The notes beneath the pieces were generated by a model. It saw nothing but the letters and a program-made list of their open reading frames with translations, was not told the DNA's origin and searched no databases. Positions 37,601 to 50,275 of a stretch of DNA of 64,000 nt are shown piece by piece. Position 1 is the stretch's first letter; each line of letters starts with the position of its first letter. Origin of the DNA: Spodoptera frugiperda (Eukaryota; Arthropoda; Insecta; Lepidoptera; Noctuidae); the NCBI RefSeq assembly GCF_023101765.2, contig NC_064226.1, forward strand, positions 6,688,001-6,752,000. Reading direction: 5' to 3'. A program made the translations under genes and the position numbers.

Positions 37601-38611
37601 AAACATGCAATGGATTCATCGCGTGTTGTAAAATAGAAGCTTATTAAAAGTATGTAAGTGTAATTGTGGTTATCTATTGCAGGTAATGACTATTGCAGGG
37701 TTTATTGATGGCACTACTTACACTTTTTTATGGTAGTAATTATTTATATAGTGGTAGGCAATGGAAAAAATACAACATGGGTTTTTTTACTACATCATTT
37801 ACAAAATAATATTTTCATATTCCGCACGACGCGGCGATTGTCGCGCTGCTACTGAATGCTGCTCATGAATATGAGTCTCTAGCATGGCTTGAAACTAGTC
37901 GAGTTCCTCGTCAAACAGTTACGTGAGTAAGTCGATAAGATAATAATTAATTTTTTATGTCTCACTAAAATTTAAATATGATAAAAATACTGTATGAAGT
38001 AATAGACTTAAAACCAAACCGATACAAAATAAAATCAAGGCATACTTAACCATGAGAAAACAATGTTCCACAATTACATAATCAACGAAACATACATCAA
38101 AATACCAAAAGGACCTTAACAGCTCAGGAACAAGGTTAGTTCAGAAATATATTTTTGTACGTACAATATTTTCCTCAGTACTGAGTATTCGACGTTACAA
38201 GAGAGTTTTTTTCAATGGCAGTAATAAATGTAAACGAGGCCTAGCCGGCGCAATTAAGGCTACACAGAAACGACACAATTCGTTGGAGCCACGTCTTTGC
38301 CTACAGTTCAAAGTTTTAATTTGTGTCGAAGATCATTGCGGCACTGATATTTTATATTAATTCTTGGGAGAGTACGTTGGTTTCCTTCTTAATTTTGGTA
38401 CTATTATAATGATAATACTTATTTTATTACTTACTACAGTTTGTAGTGGTTTACTTTGTGAAAATATATGATATGTATGTATACAGTTGTTAGCTAATGA
38501 TGTGACGTGATTTTATATGGTGAGTAATAATTTGGAAGAATTTGAATATCGCGGCATGGAAGTGGAACGTGTAAGAATTTCTTTAGCTTTTATCTGGGTT
38601 AAAGAGAACAT

Positions 38612-38763
38612 GGAGCTGCGGTCTACCTAGCGGGTTATCGAGGTTTCAGTTCGAAGAGTAGGAGTAGGAACGGTATGGTTTTTAGTCAGTAAGAGTCTGA
38701 CACTCCCTCTCGCCTCTGCCAAAGCGGGTAAAATCCTTGAATAATTTTTCCTCACCAAAAAAA
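38612..38763 (+). mobile_element. R1-like LINE 3'-end copy
   Basis: The copy runs from GGAGCTGCGGTCTACCTAGC to CCTCACCAAAAAAA. The left flank GGGTTAAAGAGAACAT and right flank GGGTTAAAAACAAT look like a decayed target duplication. Confidence 0.78.
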
Positions 38764-39029
38764 GGAAGGGTTAAAAACAATATAAAAAGTAAAAGAAAAA
38801 GGTGCCAAACCTAAATAGTTCTTAATAGGAGCGAGGAAAAAGTTTAATTCATTCTACCGTTTTGGGTAAAATCTAAAAACAAATTCGCTTTACTTAATTT
38901 TATAAGTATTATCAGTATCATCATTATATCTTCTTTCTTTCTACTTCTGGAGGGGAAATTCTCACTACAACTGTAATATTAAGGTAAAAAGTCTGTCAGT
39001 ACTGAAGCTGTTCATCACATTAATATTAT

Positions 39030-39200
39030 TAAGGAAATGAAAATTTGTTTGTTTGGATGTTTGTCCGTCCATCCCGCTGAAACCACTGAACGGATTTGGA
39101 TGAAATTTGGCATACCAGCATTGGATTACCTGACATGTGTGATAGGACATTCTTTATCTCACGGGAATGCAAGCGAAGCCGCTGGTAGAAATTAGTGTAC
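39030..39200 (+). repeat. Dispersed repeat 3' region (CCGCTGAAACCACTGAACGG type)
   Basis: CCGCTGAAACCACTGAACGG, ATTTGGATGAAATTTGGCAT and GCGAAGCCGCTGGTAGAAAT form a familiar lepidopteran repeat end. A related piece is at 5815-5960 (CACTGAAACTACTGAACGAA, TTTTGATGAAATTTGGCATA). Confidence 0.6.
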
Positions 39201-39689
39201 AGTAATAATTCAACAAATTACATAAAACATCTTAATATAGTTCAGTGTTTAACATTAATTATTATACCCAATAATTAGCCGTGTAAGTAGATCTCACAGT
39301 ATTACATTACGGCTACAATTTGTGAGTCTTATCCCGATGTGATATTAGGTTATTACAGGCTAATCTTCGAACACAAAACTCCCAATTACAATTTGCTGAA
39401 ACGATATCTTCCTGTCTTGGTTATACTCGTACCTAATTACTTTAGGTAATTATTACTAGTTGTAGTAATTTGTTTATTGTATTACCTACTAATTCTAGTA
39501 ACTTGATGTTTTAGAATAATAAAATAGAGGCTTATTTTAGATATACATTATTTTCATTTACAAGATCTCTTTGAATTTATATTTTGGAACAAGAAATTGT
39601 AGGTCTTTTTTAAAAACTTTACATTAATTTGAGACGTATTATTATAGCCTTTAGAAATAATTCTAGGATTGAAGTAGTTTAGTCGTGGG

Positions 39690-39785
39690 AAGCTAGGAGG
39701 TGCGAGTGACGAGCTGTCTTTCAGCGTGAAGGACTAAGGGAGAAGCCTTTGTCCAGTAGTGAACGTCTTCATGCTGTTAATGATT
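39690..39785 (+). repeat. Diverged tail of SINE family B or a relative
   Basis: CAGCGTGAAGGACTAAGGGA, GAAGCCTTTGTCCAGTAGTG and GCTGTTAATGATTATGAAG resemble the 3' end of family B (CCTTTGG..AGTAGTGGGCA..GCTGTTGATG). The head and body are absent. Confidence 0.5.
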
Positions 39786-39837
39786 ATGAAGTACTATATA
39801 CTAATGAAAACTTAGCGCAGACTTTCGTTGAGTCAAT

Positions 39838-39925
39838 CATTTGTGTTACGGCTGTCCATGCGTGTCGGTAATCGCTTACCATTAGGTGACTTGGTTGCTC
39901 GTTTGCCTCCTATTCCATAACAAAA
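39838..39925 (+). repeat. Fragment of the same retroelement tail family as 10659-10974
   Basis: GGCTGTCCATGCGTGTCGGT, GCTTACCATTAGGTGACTTG and TTGCTCGTTTGCC match the final ~70 bp of the family with many changes. The upstream part is absent. Confidence 0.65.
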
Positions 39926-40370
39926 TAGCAGATGCAGTTTTGATCATTTGGCTTTAGAAGTAGTTATAGCTAAATATTAAATTAATAATACAATTTACCA
40001 ATTTATGAATATGTGTACAAAAAATCACTTCATCGAAGTGCCAAATATTCATTTACAATATGAATAGTTACAAACACAATTATTGTTAAATCCTTTCATT
40101 GGATCAGCTATTCATACTTCCAAATTCGCAGTAAAAATAGATTACTTCCTAGTCCTGACTGTGAATGGGCTGGGTCCACCGCAGTTATCGATCCAATCAA
40201 TCGTTTTGTGCTAATTTTAGCGTTTCTATCTTTATTATTTATCGTAAAGTAGTTTTTAACTTTTTATTGTATGTAAACTAGCATGTGTTTTAGGTGTTGT
40301 GTGTTGTAGCAGAAATTTTGGAGATATGGTAGTGGAATTCTACCTATACTAACTTAGGTTACAAATTTAC

Positions 40371-40515
40371 GGAGCTGCGGACTACCTAGCAGGTTACCGG
40401 GGCTCCGGCTCGAAAAGCAGGAGTAGGAACGTGGTGGTTTTTAGTCAGTAAGATATACCCTCTCGCCTCGCTCAAGGTGGGAGAAATTATTGGATGATTT
40501 TGCCCCTCAAAAAAA
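40371..40515 (+). mobile_element. R1-like LINE 3'-end copy
   Basis: The copy runs from GGAGCTGCGGACTACCTAGC to CCCCTCAAAAAAA. AAATTTAC occurs immediately before the start and again at the poly(A) end, so it may be a short target duplication. There is an internal deletion of the GAGTCTGACAC block. Confidence 0.78.
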
Positions 40516-43500
40516 TTTACATTACCAATATTATTAATTATTATATATTATATTTTTTCTCATATAAACTTGATTATTAAGGTCTTAAGAACAAACTAGA
40601 GATTTAACACAACACCACTAGTGCATCCACTTCAGTTTAAAATTAAATAACAGTATAAAGATATAAAGAAAATTTTTAGCTTCCGTACGCTATGAATCAC
40701 TTGAGATATAAAAATATCATAAAATATTAATAAAGTAGCAACTCTAGTGATTTTGGTCACGATTTTGCAATGTCTCTGTGAGATCGCATTCGAAGTTCGT
40801 CTGCGTAATGGTAACGAACCGTACGGTGCTGAGCGGTACGGAATATTGCCAACTTGCGTTCATGATTCTAAGAAAAGATGATGCTTTGAAGCAGAGCTTA
40901 TAAGACGGTAGAGTGCGAACATATTATATTGAAAAAAATAATACAGTAGGTAGCCTCCTTGTGTCTGAAGTAGATAGTGAAAACGTAATAAAATCAGAAA
41001 GAAATAAAGAAGTCCTTATTATAAAAATAATGTTTTGTTTGTTTTATAAAATTCTTTATTAATATAATTATACACATACATTTTATTTTAAGATTAACAC
41101 ATACTAAGTCCTAATTCGTCTTCATATAATAAGACTTATACATACCATGGAAGTCTTTTTAAGTTTTAAAACAATGAATACTTGCTAGAACGTGATAATT
41201 ATAATATTGAGTCATTTATCACTAACTTTATAGAAATGAAATAAAAATAATTTAATATGTTTAAAGCAACAAAAGTAACATGTACATAGGAAAGCCATTG
41301 TAATATACATATGTATACGAGGAAGAACATCTCAGTAGATATAGGTATAAGGTTTCAACTCAAATGGAAACTAAGACCTTAACCTAAGTAAGTGAAGGTA
41401 CAATATATTTTTTGTGTAATACATAGCGTAATAACGTTTGCCCGTAACGTTGTTCTGTTTTTCCCGTAAAGGCTTATGGGCCTCGTGTGAGGGAATTCTT
41501 GGAAATATTTTTAGTGCAAGTGAAAATTTATATTCATAATGTTTTTGTACGATTACTCTGTTGGTCCGTACCTACCTAGTTATATCTTGAAATATTTCCC
41601 ACATTTATTTTTGGGAATCTGCTACTAATATGATGGTATGATGCTACTCGTTTGTGTGAGAGATTTTTGAGAAGTAACGTGATTTGTTAGTTTTACTTTT
41701 TCTCGCATAAAAGTAACTATTCGAAACATAGATTTTAAGCATTGTTATATGGATAAACTAAGAGCCGAAAACCTTTAATATAATAAAATTGAACTCTTCA
41801 TAGAAATAGTAAGTACCGGACAAATTTATACAAAAATGGTGTAAGCAAAGAAAGCGTTCTCAAAACAGAATCGATTCCAAAATAAAAGGATTCATTCTAA
41901 AATAACAGTTTCACTATCACTTATATTTGGAGACGGAAAAATAAAATCCTGTTTTCACCGCAGTTCACAATATTACTGCTTTTCAAAATTAGTTACGTAG
42001 AAACAGAAAGCTTGGCGGTTGAGTGCACTGTTTCTGCTAATGTTCCTAATGCTTCTAATAATTATCGACAATTTCTATTAACATTACAGTTATTGTACAA
42101 TGTGAGTATTTTTAGGTAATTCAAGTCATTCCATTCCAATTCCATGGGGCCTCGAGTATCTATATTATTCAAGGTAAGTTACTGGATAATGTCTAGTTAA
42201 AATATGAATTAGTCGTATTGTTTTTGTTATTTTGCTGATTGGGTCAGGTCCTTTGGTATGTTCTATTTGAAGATCAATAACAATAATAATGAAAAGTTAC
42301 TGTAAATAGTTGCTTTTATAGATGATATTGTATGACAGCTAATACAATATTTATGGCATTTTCTTCCATCATTAAACTCAAGAGTTCTTTTTCTATTCTA
42401 TCTTTGTCTCGCAACTTTAATTCATTTGCTTCTAGCTCCTTTGTTAGCGGTAGAAAAAACTTATTACATGTCGTTGGGTAAAAAGCGTAAGGTCTTTTTG
42501 CTTGACCACGTTTGTCGAGGTGACTTATTATTATTTATTAGCCTGTCTCTTTGTTTGCCTTACGGGCAAGGTTCCGTTGATACCTTATCGACTTTATTTT
42601 CCGAATTGGATTTTCTTTGACCACAATCTTCACCGATATTGTGAGGTTAGATGAAAGAAGTTTCGTAAAAATGTTGAATTTTCTTCTAAGAAGTGGGTGT
42701 AGCTTAAAGCTTAAAAATTGTGATTGTATTAATTTTACTAAACATATTTTTTTCAAGCTTAGAATCAATTATATAATGAAACTCTTAAATTATCTCCAAA
42801 AAAATATATGTTCAGTAAACTAAAAATCCAACTTTTGGCTCAGTAAACACTGAGCGTGTGATACAACAGTTACAATCGTAATTATAAACGCAGAAGACAG
42901 AAAGAAAAATAGTTCCTTAAATGTACCTAGGTACTTCTGTATCCCTCCCTTTTACCTCATACTACAGATAGTAGGGAGAGACTGGCTATTTACCAGTTCT
43001 ATTGATTTTGTGATGATGTATTCGATAATACTGCTCTATATAAATGTTTTGGTTCTGTCAATATTTTTATACACATTCTATTTGAGTCTGTTTCTACACT
43101 CCCCTCATCCAAGTTTCTTGGGGTCGGCCCTAAACGTCGTTTTTCTATTCTCCCCTGACGTCACCATGTTATGCACTCCCTTTTTCCTCTTTAGCACCCC
43201 ACAGACAATCTATCCATCTTTTCTACCGGCTTCATCTTAATCTTTATAAATCAAAGTCGATTGAAAATAAATAGTAAAATGCTGCTAAGCTCAATACTTT
43301 GGAAAAATAAGACTATTTATATATTATTTATTGTAAACATACTATTGTCATTTGTTATCCTAATCATGGCCACGGTTAGTAATCGTAGCTTAAAATTACT
43401 TCGATACATGTTCGTGGCTTATTGAAGAGTTATTTTTGCATATAACATGAAGATTCCCTATTTTTGTTATATATTTCTCAAAATATATTTACCTTAATAA

Positions 43501-44053
43501 ACTTAGTGTTGGATAAAATGATTTAAAAGTTCATAAATAAGCTAAATTGTATATGTTACAGTCAGAGTGATTAAATAGTAGTTATTCATAATGACTGGTA
43601 ATTATGAATAATCGTATATAAATGCCAAATTCACTAGACAATGTAATAAATTAATCACTTTACCTGGATATTATTTATAATAGGGAGTCCAAGTTAGTCA
43701 AAGTAATAATACATGTGTAACTCAAAATATCACAAGATTTTTACTTGTAAAAATAACTTGTAAGAATAAAACTTAATCTTTAAGATCAAAGACTAATTTG
43801 TTTTGGCATAAATTTGATTCGCATAACGTTAGTAGGCCTAATAACTTATGTAGGAAATAGTGGTAGAGAACTTGTAGTGCCCTATACATAATTTCGATCA
43901 AACGAATTTGCTATAGTTTCTGTAACTATTAAATAATAATGTTAGTTAAAAATTTAATATGCTATGCAACAAAAGTTAGTGACAGAACCGAATTGCTACA
44001 AAACCGACTCTACGTAGTCTTGTTTGTCCTACCCCTAGAGTGTAATTTTAAAT

Positions 44054-44240
44054 CGCGTAGGCGCGTAGGACCGAGGCGGCCCGCGGGCTGAGGAGCAGGC
44101 GGCTGCTAGCGAGCCACCGTGGCTGAGGCTGGCCAACAAGCCGAAGCTGCGGTGGTGAGCGAAAGCCGTCTGCGACGATTAGCGCGCGTGGGACCGCCGG
44201 AGCCCCGCAGCGCCGGAGCCATGACGGAAACCCTGCCTGC
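44054..44240. other. GC-rich island inside intron 1, open on both strands
   Basis: GCGTAGGCGCGTAGGACCGA, GGCGGCCCGCGGGCTGAGGA and GTGGGACCGCCGGAGCCCCG stand out from the surrounding AT-rich DNA and hold many CpG pairs. A plus-strand frame continues past it with an in-frame ATG at about 44221 that begins MTETLPAACCMFVCMLLVLL, which would read as a short signal-like peptide. A minus-strand frame also spans it. A donor-like GGTGAGCG occurs on the plus strand. It could be an exon, a promoter of a nested transcript, or a fragment of a GC-rich transposon. Confidence 0.4.
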
Positions 44241-44995
44241 TGCATGCTGCATGTTTGTTTGCATGCTGCTCGTTTTATTACATTATCCAAGTCTTCGAAG
44301 ATAGTATATAAAATTGCTAGTTAATGTGATTAATTTTGTGTCATTTATCACTTTATCGAAATTTAGTAGACCATATATATAATTACTAGACAGTATATAT
44401 AATATCAAGATTTATTACTTTGGCTGTAACATATACACACACAGGATTATCAAAACGAACCTTTTATTTGAATCAAAACTCAATAAACCGCCAATAGTAA
44501 CTCGTATATTGAATTCTTGGTAATTGCTAACAAGCTGGTTTCAAATGATTAAAAAAAAAAACGTTTGCGCATTCACGTTGGTTGATTTTCAGCACAAAAA
44601 TTGCTCCCGGTTAAAGGTATTCGGTTTTAAAAATTTCCCTTAAATAAGACCGCAATTTTATCGTCCATTCCGTATTAAAAATAGTATTGGTTCAAATTGA
44701 GATTTAAAATTTTAATATTTTTTTAATAAAAAAACGTATTTTTGCGTGCATACTCTATATTATTTCTACTACATTTTGTCTAGAAATAGTTTTTACACTC
44801 ATTGTTCTTTTGATACCTACCTTAGGAAGTAATAAAGTACCACTGCCTTTCGTATAGACGAAGGAGGGTCACAACTCACAAGTAAAAAGACTTCAAGATC
44901 TAGACAGAAAAACCGTCCTTACAACCATCTAAAAAAAAAAAACAAAACCCTGTTCCAAAAACGAATTCTCAAACAAAAAGGAGACACCACGATAC

Positions 44996-45181
44996 CTTTT
45001 CAGAATAACTATGACAGCTGTTGTCAAATTCAGTGTGCGGCGTATGCGCGTCATCGGTTTCTGGTAATTGGATGTAACTTTTCAGCGGCGTATTGCATTG
45101 GCCACAGATGACTGCCACGCGAACGTCGGCTGCGTTCAGTTGGATGAATGATTCACACGTCGGTGCCTCTCCATCGCTCAT
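44996..45181 (-). CDS. Candidate first exon of an unrecognised nested gene (speculative)
   Basis: I do not recognise this protein. From ATG 45181 there are exactly 62 codons before a plausible donor, AAAAG|GTATCG, at 44995. The frame would close eight codons later without splicing. The composition is unlike random AT-rich intron: it starts MSDGEAPTCESFIQLNAADV, has a CxxC pair (ICGQCNTPLKSY), then QLPETDDAHTPHTEFDNSC. It could be a metal-binding segment, a transposon relic or chance. No acceptor or second exon was convincingly found to its left, although the GC island at 44054-44240 is 750 bp away. Its strand is the same as that of the host gene. Confidence 0.22.
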
Positions 45182-45370
45182 ACCGCGCCCGATGAATATT
45201 GTATTAACTCATTGCTGATGATCGCAAAATTAATTTTTTGGTCAATACTGATTGATTGAGATTTTCTTTTTCATTAAATTCGCGGTTTCTTTGCATTTAT
45301 TCACACGTTTATGGAAGCGTATAACTTTATTTTGTTGCGAATTTTAAGCACATTATTAGATCTTAAAACG

Positions 45371-45446
45371 GGATATTGACCATGTCTATAGGTTTTGTTG
45401 AGTTTCCGATATTTCGGCGCTGTTGCAAGCGCCATGGTAAATATCC
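45371..45446. repeat. Short foldback repeat with nested hairpin
   Basis: The outer arms GGATATTGACCATG and CATGGTAAATATCC pair with one mismatch. The inner GGCGCTGTTGCAAGCGCC forms a second stem. The central GTTTTGTTGAGTTTCCGATA followed by TTTCGGC is, from memory, a common noctuid repeat. Confidence 0.55.
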
Positions 45447-46498
45447 AGTTTAAAGTTCTAATGATATTACTTGTGACCATGTCAGTTTAAAAACTTATAT
45501 TTAAGCACATTAGTTAATTCCATTAAATAGAAAAATGTTCGTGTAAATAGTATTGAAATTGGTTCCAAAATGAATTAATAGTTAGTATGATGTGTATGCA
45601 GGTAGTGAAACGTAATAGTTTAAAACACGTGGTAGGCTTCCCAAACGCAAATCCACCGCTATTGGTTAAAAATAAATCAATGTTAATTTGATGTTGTATT
45701 TTTTAGTAAACATCATTTAGTATTAAAATTAATTTTCCAATATTGTTTATCCAATTGTATAATTTAGTAACTGTAAAACAAATTGTAAATATTTCACAAC
45801 ATTGTATTTATACAAATTTAATAGAAAATATTTGACATTCGTGACTAAGCATTAATGAAATGTAAATTGATGAATTTGATGAAATGATTCCGTGTGATGT
45901 GTTAAGCTGTTTGGTTATTGTTATTAGGTAGGTTTAAATAGGGATTAAAATGGACAAATGACACAGGAAAAAACCGAGGGTGTGGCAACGTTTAAAGTAC
46001 TTTTTATTTTCTTGATGAGATGATAAAGGGTTTTTAATTTTATAACTATTTTAATAACAGGTTAATGTTTTGATGGTAACTTATTAAAGGATATTTCCAT
46101 CAAATAATATACAAGAGAATTATGAACTTCTGTCTTAGTTGGTCTCGAAAACATGCTAAACAGATTGAAGTCGAATAAAAATAAATGCTTACTTTGACGG
46201 TCAAATATATTGACATAGAATATTCTTCATAATAAAAAATCAGTAAGTACTTTAAGTGTGAAAAATATTCAAGTAAGTATGTAAGAAAAGTTTATGAGCA
46301 AAAAGTTGAGAAATTCTAACAAGACTTGGAATGGCCTAAGCGAAAAACTTTAAATTACTTTTATTTCTGTACATAGTAGGTACTGTGTTTATTAATTTAA
46401 AGTTAAAGCTGTTGACAGACTTTTCTGAGTTCAGATGAGACACGCTGCTTATTAATTGACTGTTGATATATCGTCATTTTTGGCATAACGTTGATATA

Positions 46499-46838
46499 AT
46501 GTCGTGGTGGCCCAGAAGTTCAAGATGCCCGCTTCTCATTCGTGAGGTAGAACCCGCATGTATCGAAACCTACCAACGGCAATGTACCTATTTTCTTGTT
46601 ATATGTACTTTATAAGATTAATTAGACACCACTGACACACGGTGAAGGAAAACAACGTGAAGAAACCTGGACTTAAAATTGCTAATTATTAATTATAAGT
46701 CTTAATTTTCTAATTATTTTTGCAATCGCCAACCTGCCATTGAGTAAGCGTGGTGATTAATGCTCAAACCTTCTCCGTGTCAGAAGAAGCCTTTGGTTAG
46801 TAGTGGGCACTTAGAGGCTGTTGATGTGATGTGATTTG
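46499..46838 (+). mobile_element. tRNA-derived SINE, family B (best copy)
   Basis: The head GTCGTGGTGGCCCAGAAGTT...TATCGAAACCTACC resembles a tRNA A box and a decayed B box. The body contains ACCAACGGCAATGTACC, TTAGACACCACTGACACACG, GTGAAGGAAAACAACGTGA and CAATCGCCAACCTGCCATTG. It ends at GCGTGGTGATTAATGCTCAA, CCTTTGGTTAGTAGTGGGCA and TGTTGATGTGATGTGAT. The same block order occurs at 18428-18700 (plus) and 29950-30258 (minus), which defines the unit. Confidence 0.78.
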
Positions 46839-47077
46839 ATATCGTTATTTCATGAAGTACACCGTTATACAAGTACACCGTTTCATTATGCATATTTGTA
46901 TAGGGTTACACATAAACAGTTTTATACCTTCCTTCTTTATGCGAGGTGTAAGATAATAATTTTCGAAATGGCATAATTAAACCTTTACGGCACTATAAAT
47001 GCGATATAGTCATAAATGAGAGAATGGTTGTTTCTGTTTTAAGCAAATATTGATGAACATTTTTATTTTCTCGAAAA

Positions 47078-47242
47078 TTTCTCAGTAGTAGCACGGAGTA
47101 TATGGCAATAGGCTCACCTCCTATTACATGGGACTTATAACACAAATGGTGAAAAAGTGGGTGTACATTGTATAGCGGCATTACGTGTCGTAATGTGCAC
47201 TTCTGCCTACCCCTTATAGGATAAAAGGCGTGACGTTGCTTT
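47078..47242 (+). mobile_element. SINE family C, 5'-truncated copy
   Basis: It begins at TTTCTCAGTAGTAGCACGGA, the body start of family C, and continues through CCTCCTATTACATGGGAC, GTGGGTGTACATTGTATAGC and GTAATGTGCACTTCTGCCTA to AAAAGGCGTGACGTTG. The tRNA-like head is missing. Confidence 0.72.
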
Positions 47243-47456
47243 TATTATTTTTATTTTTTCTGCGTAACGGCATCTGTATTAAAATTTTAAAGAATTTTAT
47301 TAATCAAACCAAAATATCGTGATAGATATTTATACTGAATTTCATATGAGGTTCATCACTTCTCCGTATCCATCTATGAAATCAACACATCAAACGTGAA
47401 ACGGATTATACTTTTTGAATAAACGAATCAAAATAACACAATGTTTGGCTGATTCT

Positions 47457-47609
47457 GATGACCTGCGGGCTACCGAGTTTACCGAGGCTCTGACTCGAAA
47501 AGCAGGAGTAGGAACAAGGTGGTTGTTAGTCAGTAAGAGTCTGATACTCCCACTCGCCTCGCCCAAGGCGGAAGAAATAACTGGATGAGGTTCCCCTTCA
47601 AAAAAAAAA
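47457..47609 (+). mobile_element. R1-like LINE 3'-end copy
   Basis: The family blocks GAAAAGCAGGAGTAGGAACA, TTAGTCAGTAAGAGTCTGAT and CTCGCCTCGCCCAAGGCGGA are clear, with A9 at the end. AATGTT flanks both ends. The 5' end is diverged (GGCTGATTCTGATGACCTGC). Confidence 0.78.
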
Positions 47610-49589
47610 TGTTGATACTGATGTAACTAATATAAATTAATATGAACCAAAACAATCCAAGATGCAGGGGTACTTAATTTTCATTTGACAGTATTAGGAA
47701 CAAGAAATAAATTTTAAAGTAAATTGCAATACGAGCAATAAAAGCAATACACATAAATAACAAACCGTATTCAGATTGTTACTTAACCAAATTGCAGGGT
47801 GAGTGACTTGCACGCCGTACAATATTACTTACTCACAAGTACGAGTATGGAAATTGATTTATTTCCTCATAAGGCTTATGGGAACGAAAATTGCAATGTT
47901 GTCATTTCCTAAAGATAATTTAAGTACTTTAAAAGATGGAGTTTCAAGATGAATTGTTCTAATAACTCATTGCTTTTCCTTTCGTTTTGCAGACTTATAT
48001 GTGATTGGAGGAAAATGGTTTTTTTTAACTCATTATTTCGTTAAATACAAATGTAAAAATAATTTTTTATCTATCCGATCCGATCTATCTTCATCTATCC
48101 GATTTCATTTAAATAAATATCCTAAACATCAGTTTGGATTAAAAAATTGCTTTTATTCATGAATATGCAAATCACTGATTGATGGCGGAAAATGTGTCAT
48201 TTCCTAAGACATATCACTACTCGTATTTTTGTATTAATAAAATCCTTTAAGTTAGAGTCAAAACAACAATTCAAGTTCGGAAGTCGTCCATAGATTGCTT
48301 TACATACATCCCACGCTGCGCAAAACACATTTACGTATTATTTTCTAATAAAAGACGTTTTGGTAAAAAGAGTGTTTTTTGTCATTTACCAGTTATCACC
48401 TGGTCCCAGCCAGTATGTAAGACTAAGCTGAGCTCGGGGCGCGTTATTTCATAAAGTAAATATTTATGAAGGAAAGGAGTTTTCCTCGCGCGTCCTCAAG
48501 TAAGCCTCCTGATCCGAAAAGACATAAACCTCTGGGGATTCAGTTCTAAGTTCACAAAGGCAATGCTCTGTTAGCTCTCCTACATATATTTTTTCTTTTT
48601 TCAAAGTTACGTGTCTTTGTATCGGCAATTGTTTTATTATTGCGGGTTCTTATATTATTCTAATACCTGACTTATCTTGTTTCACGTTCGGTCGAGTTTG
48701 TATTGTCAGCGTATTTACCAATTTGTTGCTGACAGTAAACTTTTGTTTTGTAAACTTACTGTCATACTTATTACGATGAAGAATTTGTTTAATACTTTTT
48801 TTAATGTTATTATCTTCTGTAAACTGAATTACTTAAATACTCAAGTATGTTGCTTTGTTTTGTTTATAATCCTTATTTAAATTCAGTGGTATAAACATTC
48901 AAGTCAAGGGAATTATTGCTTGCGTGTAGACGCTACAAACTTTGCTCAAGACAATACACTTAATTCTATTTACGATCTTTAGAAAATTGTTCCCTATTCA
49001 TGCTCATTTCTGTTTCAAAATAAAGTGAAACCAGGGTTGATATACATCACGATTATATTTGATCTGCCGGGATCACGGTGAAATAACACGTGTTTCATCA
49101 ACATATATAAAATAACCTACTTAATATATATATGGGTGATTTCGGACGGAACATTTTCGCCAGGATTTTTTCTTACGTAGATAAATGTACGAGGGTAAAG
49201 CAGGGATGTCGGGAAATCGGTAAGTAACGAACTGACAGTTCGGTGGGAATAAGAATTTTCCACTACTCTGAGGTATTTGAGTCATATTTGGTAGTTTTCA
49301 TGTATGTTACGGTTGAGTAAATATCAACATTGAAGCTTTATATTATAAAGAAATATTTACTTAGGTATTGTCCAGCATTTTTTAAATATGTAATCATCAG
49401 TCTATATACAGATGTACCCGGAATCGCACAGTTCAAGTGGCGACAACCAAACAAACAAAACAGTAACAACATCTATACATATAATAAAATCGTAGAAAAG
49501 TGCTGTCTGTACATTGAAAATAAAAATAAAAAAAATAGCAGGGGTTATTGTTATGTCGATGTCGAACCCAAAAATGTAATTCTCTTTTT

Positions 49590-49679
49590 TTTGTCTGTTT
49601 GTCTGTTTGTCTGTTTGTCTGTTTGTCTGTTTGTCTGTTTGTCTGTTTGTCTGTTTGTCTGTTTGTCTGTTTGTCTGTT
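49590..49679. repeat. (GTCTGTTT)n satellite, about 11 units
   Basis: A near-perfect 8-bp tandem repeat. The frames reading SVCLFVCL on one strand and TDKQTNRQ on the other are translations of this satellite and do not represent proteins. Confidence 0.95.
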
Positions 49680-49975
49680 CGTCTGTGCGCGCTAATCTCA
49701 GAAACGGCTGATCCGAGTTGGATGCGGTTTTCACGAATATATTGTGGGATGCTTAAATTTACATTTAGTGTTTGTTTCATGTCAATCGGTTCATAAATAA
49801 AAAAGTTATGTCAAATTAAAGAATCACGTCGAACATTCTATGCTTATACCATTAATCTCCGCAACTATTTGGTTGAAATTTGGTACAGATATAGTTTAGA
49901 ACCTTAGAAAGGACATAGATATATTTTTATTTCAAAAATCAAAAAATAAAAATAAGAAATAAATTATTTATAAAT

Positions 49976-50275
49976 AATTCTATGTCGATCGTTACACGAC
50001 TTCGGTTCATGTTATTGTTTTAATTTATCGAAAAAAAGTAAATAAATAGTAAAAAGGTATGAAAAAAATAATATCAATATAATAAAACATTTAGTACAAA
50101 GAAAATGCTCTAACGGAGTATAGATAATTCTATGTCGATCGTTACACGACTTCGGTTCATGTTATTGTTTTAATTCATCGAAAAAAAGTAAATAAATAGT
50201 AAAAAGGTATGAAAAAAATAATATCAATATAATTAAACTTTTAGTACAAAGAAAATGCCCGAACGGAGTATAAAT
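49976..50275. repeat. Two tandem copies of a 150-bp unit
   Basis: ATTCTATGTCGATCGTTACA through GTACAAAGAAAATGC...CGGAGTATA occurs twice with only a few differences (for example ATTTATCG against ATTCATCG, and CTCTAACGG against CCCGAACGG). The offset is exactly 150 bp. Confidence 0.9.

Noticed and set aside
43080..43240. Pyrimidine-rich patch with a 76-codon plus frame
   Set aside because: There is no motif or splice pair. The minus strand loosely recalls retroelement coding sequence, but I could not name one.
49330..49796. Overlapping frames with SVCLFVCL and TDKQTNRQ repeats on both strands
   Set aside because: They are translations of the (GTCTGTTT)n satellite, open in several frames because the 8-mer has no stop codon in those frames.
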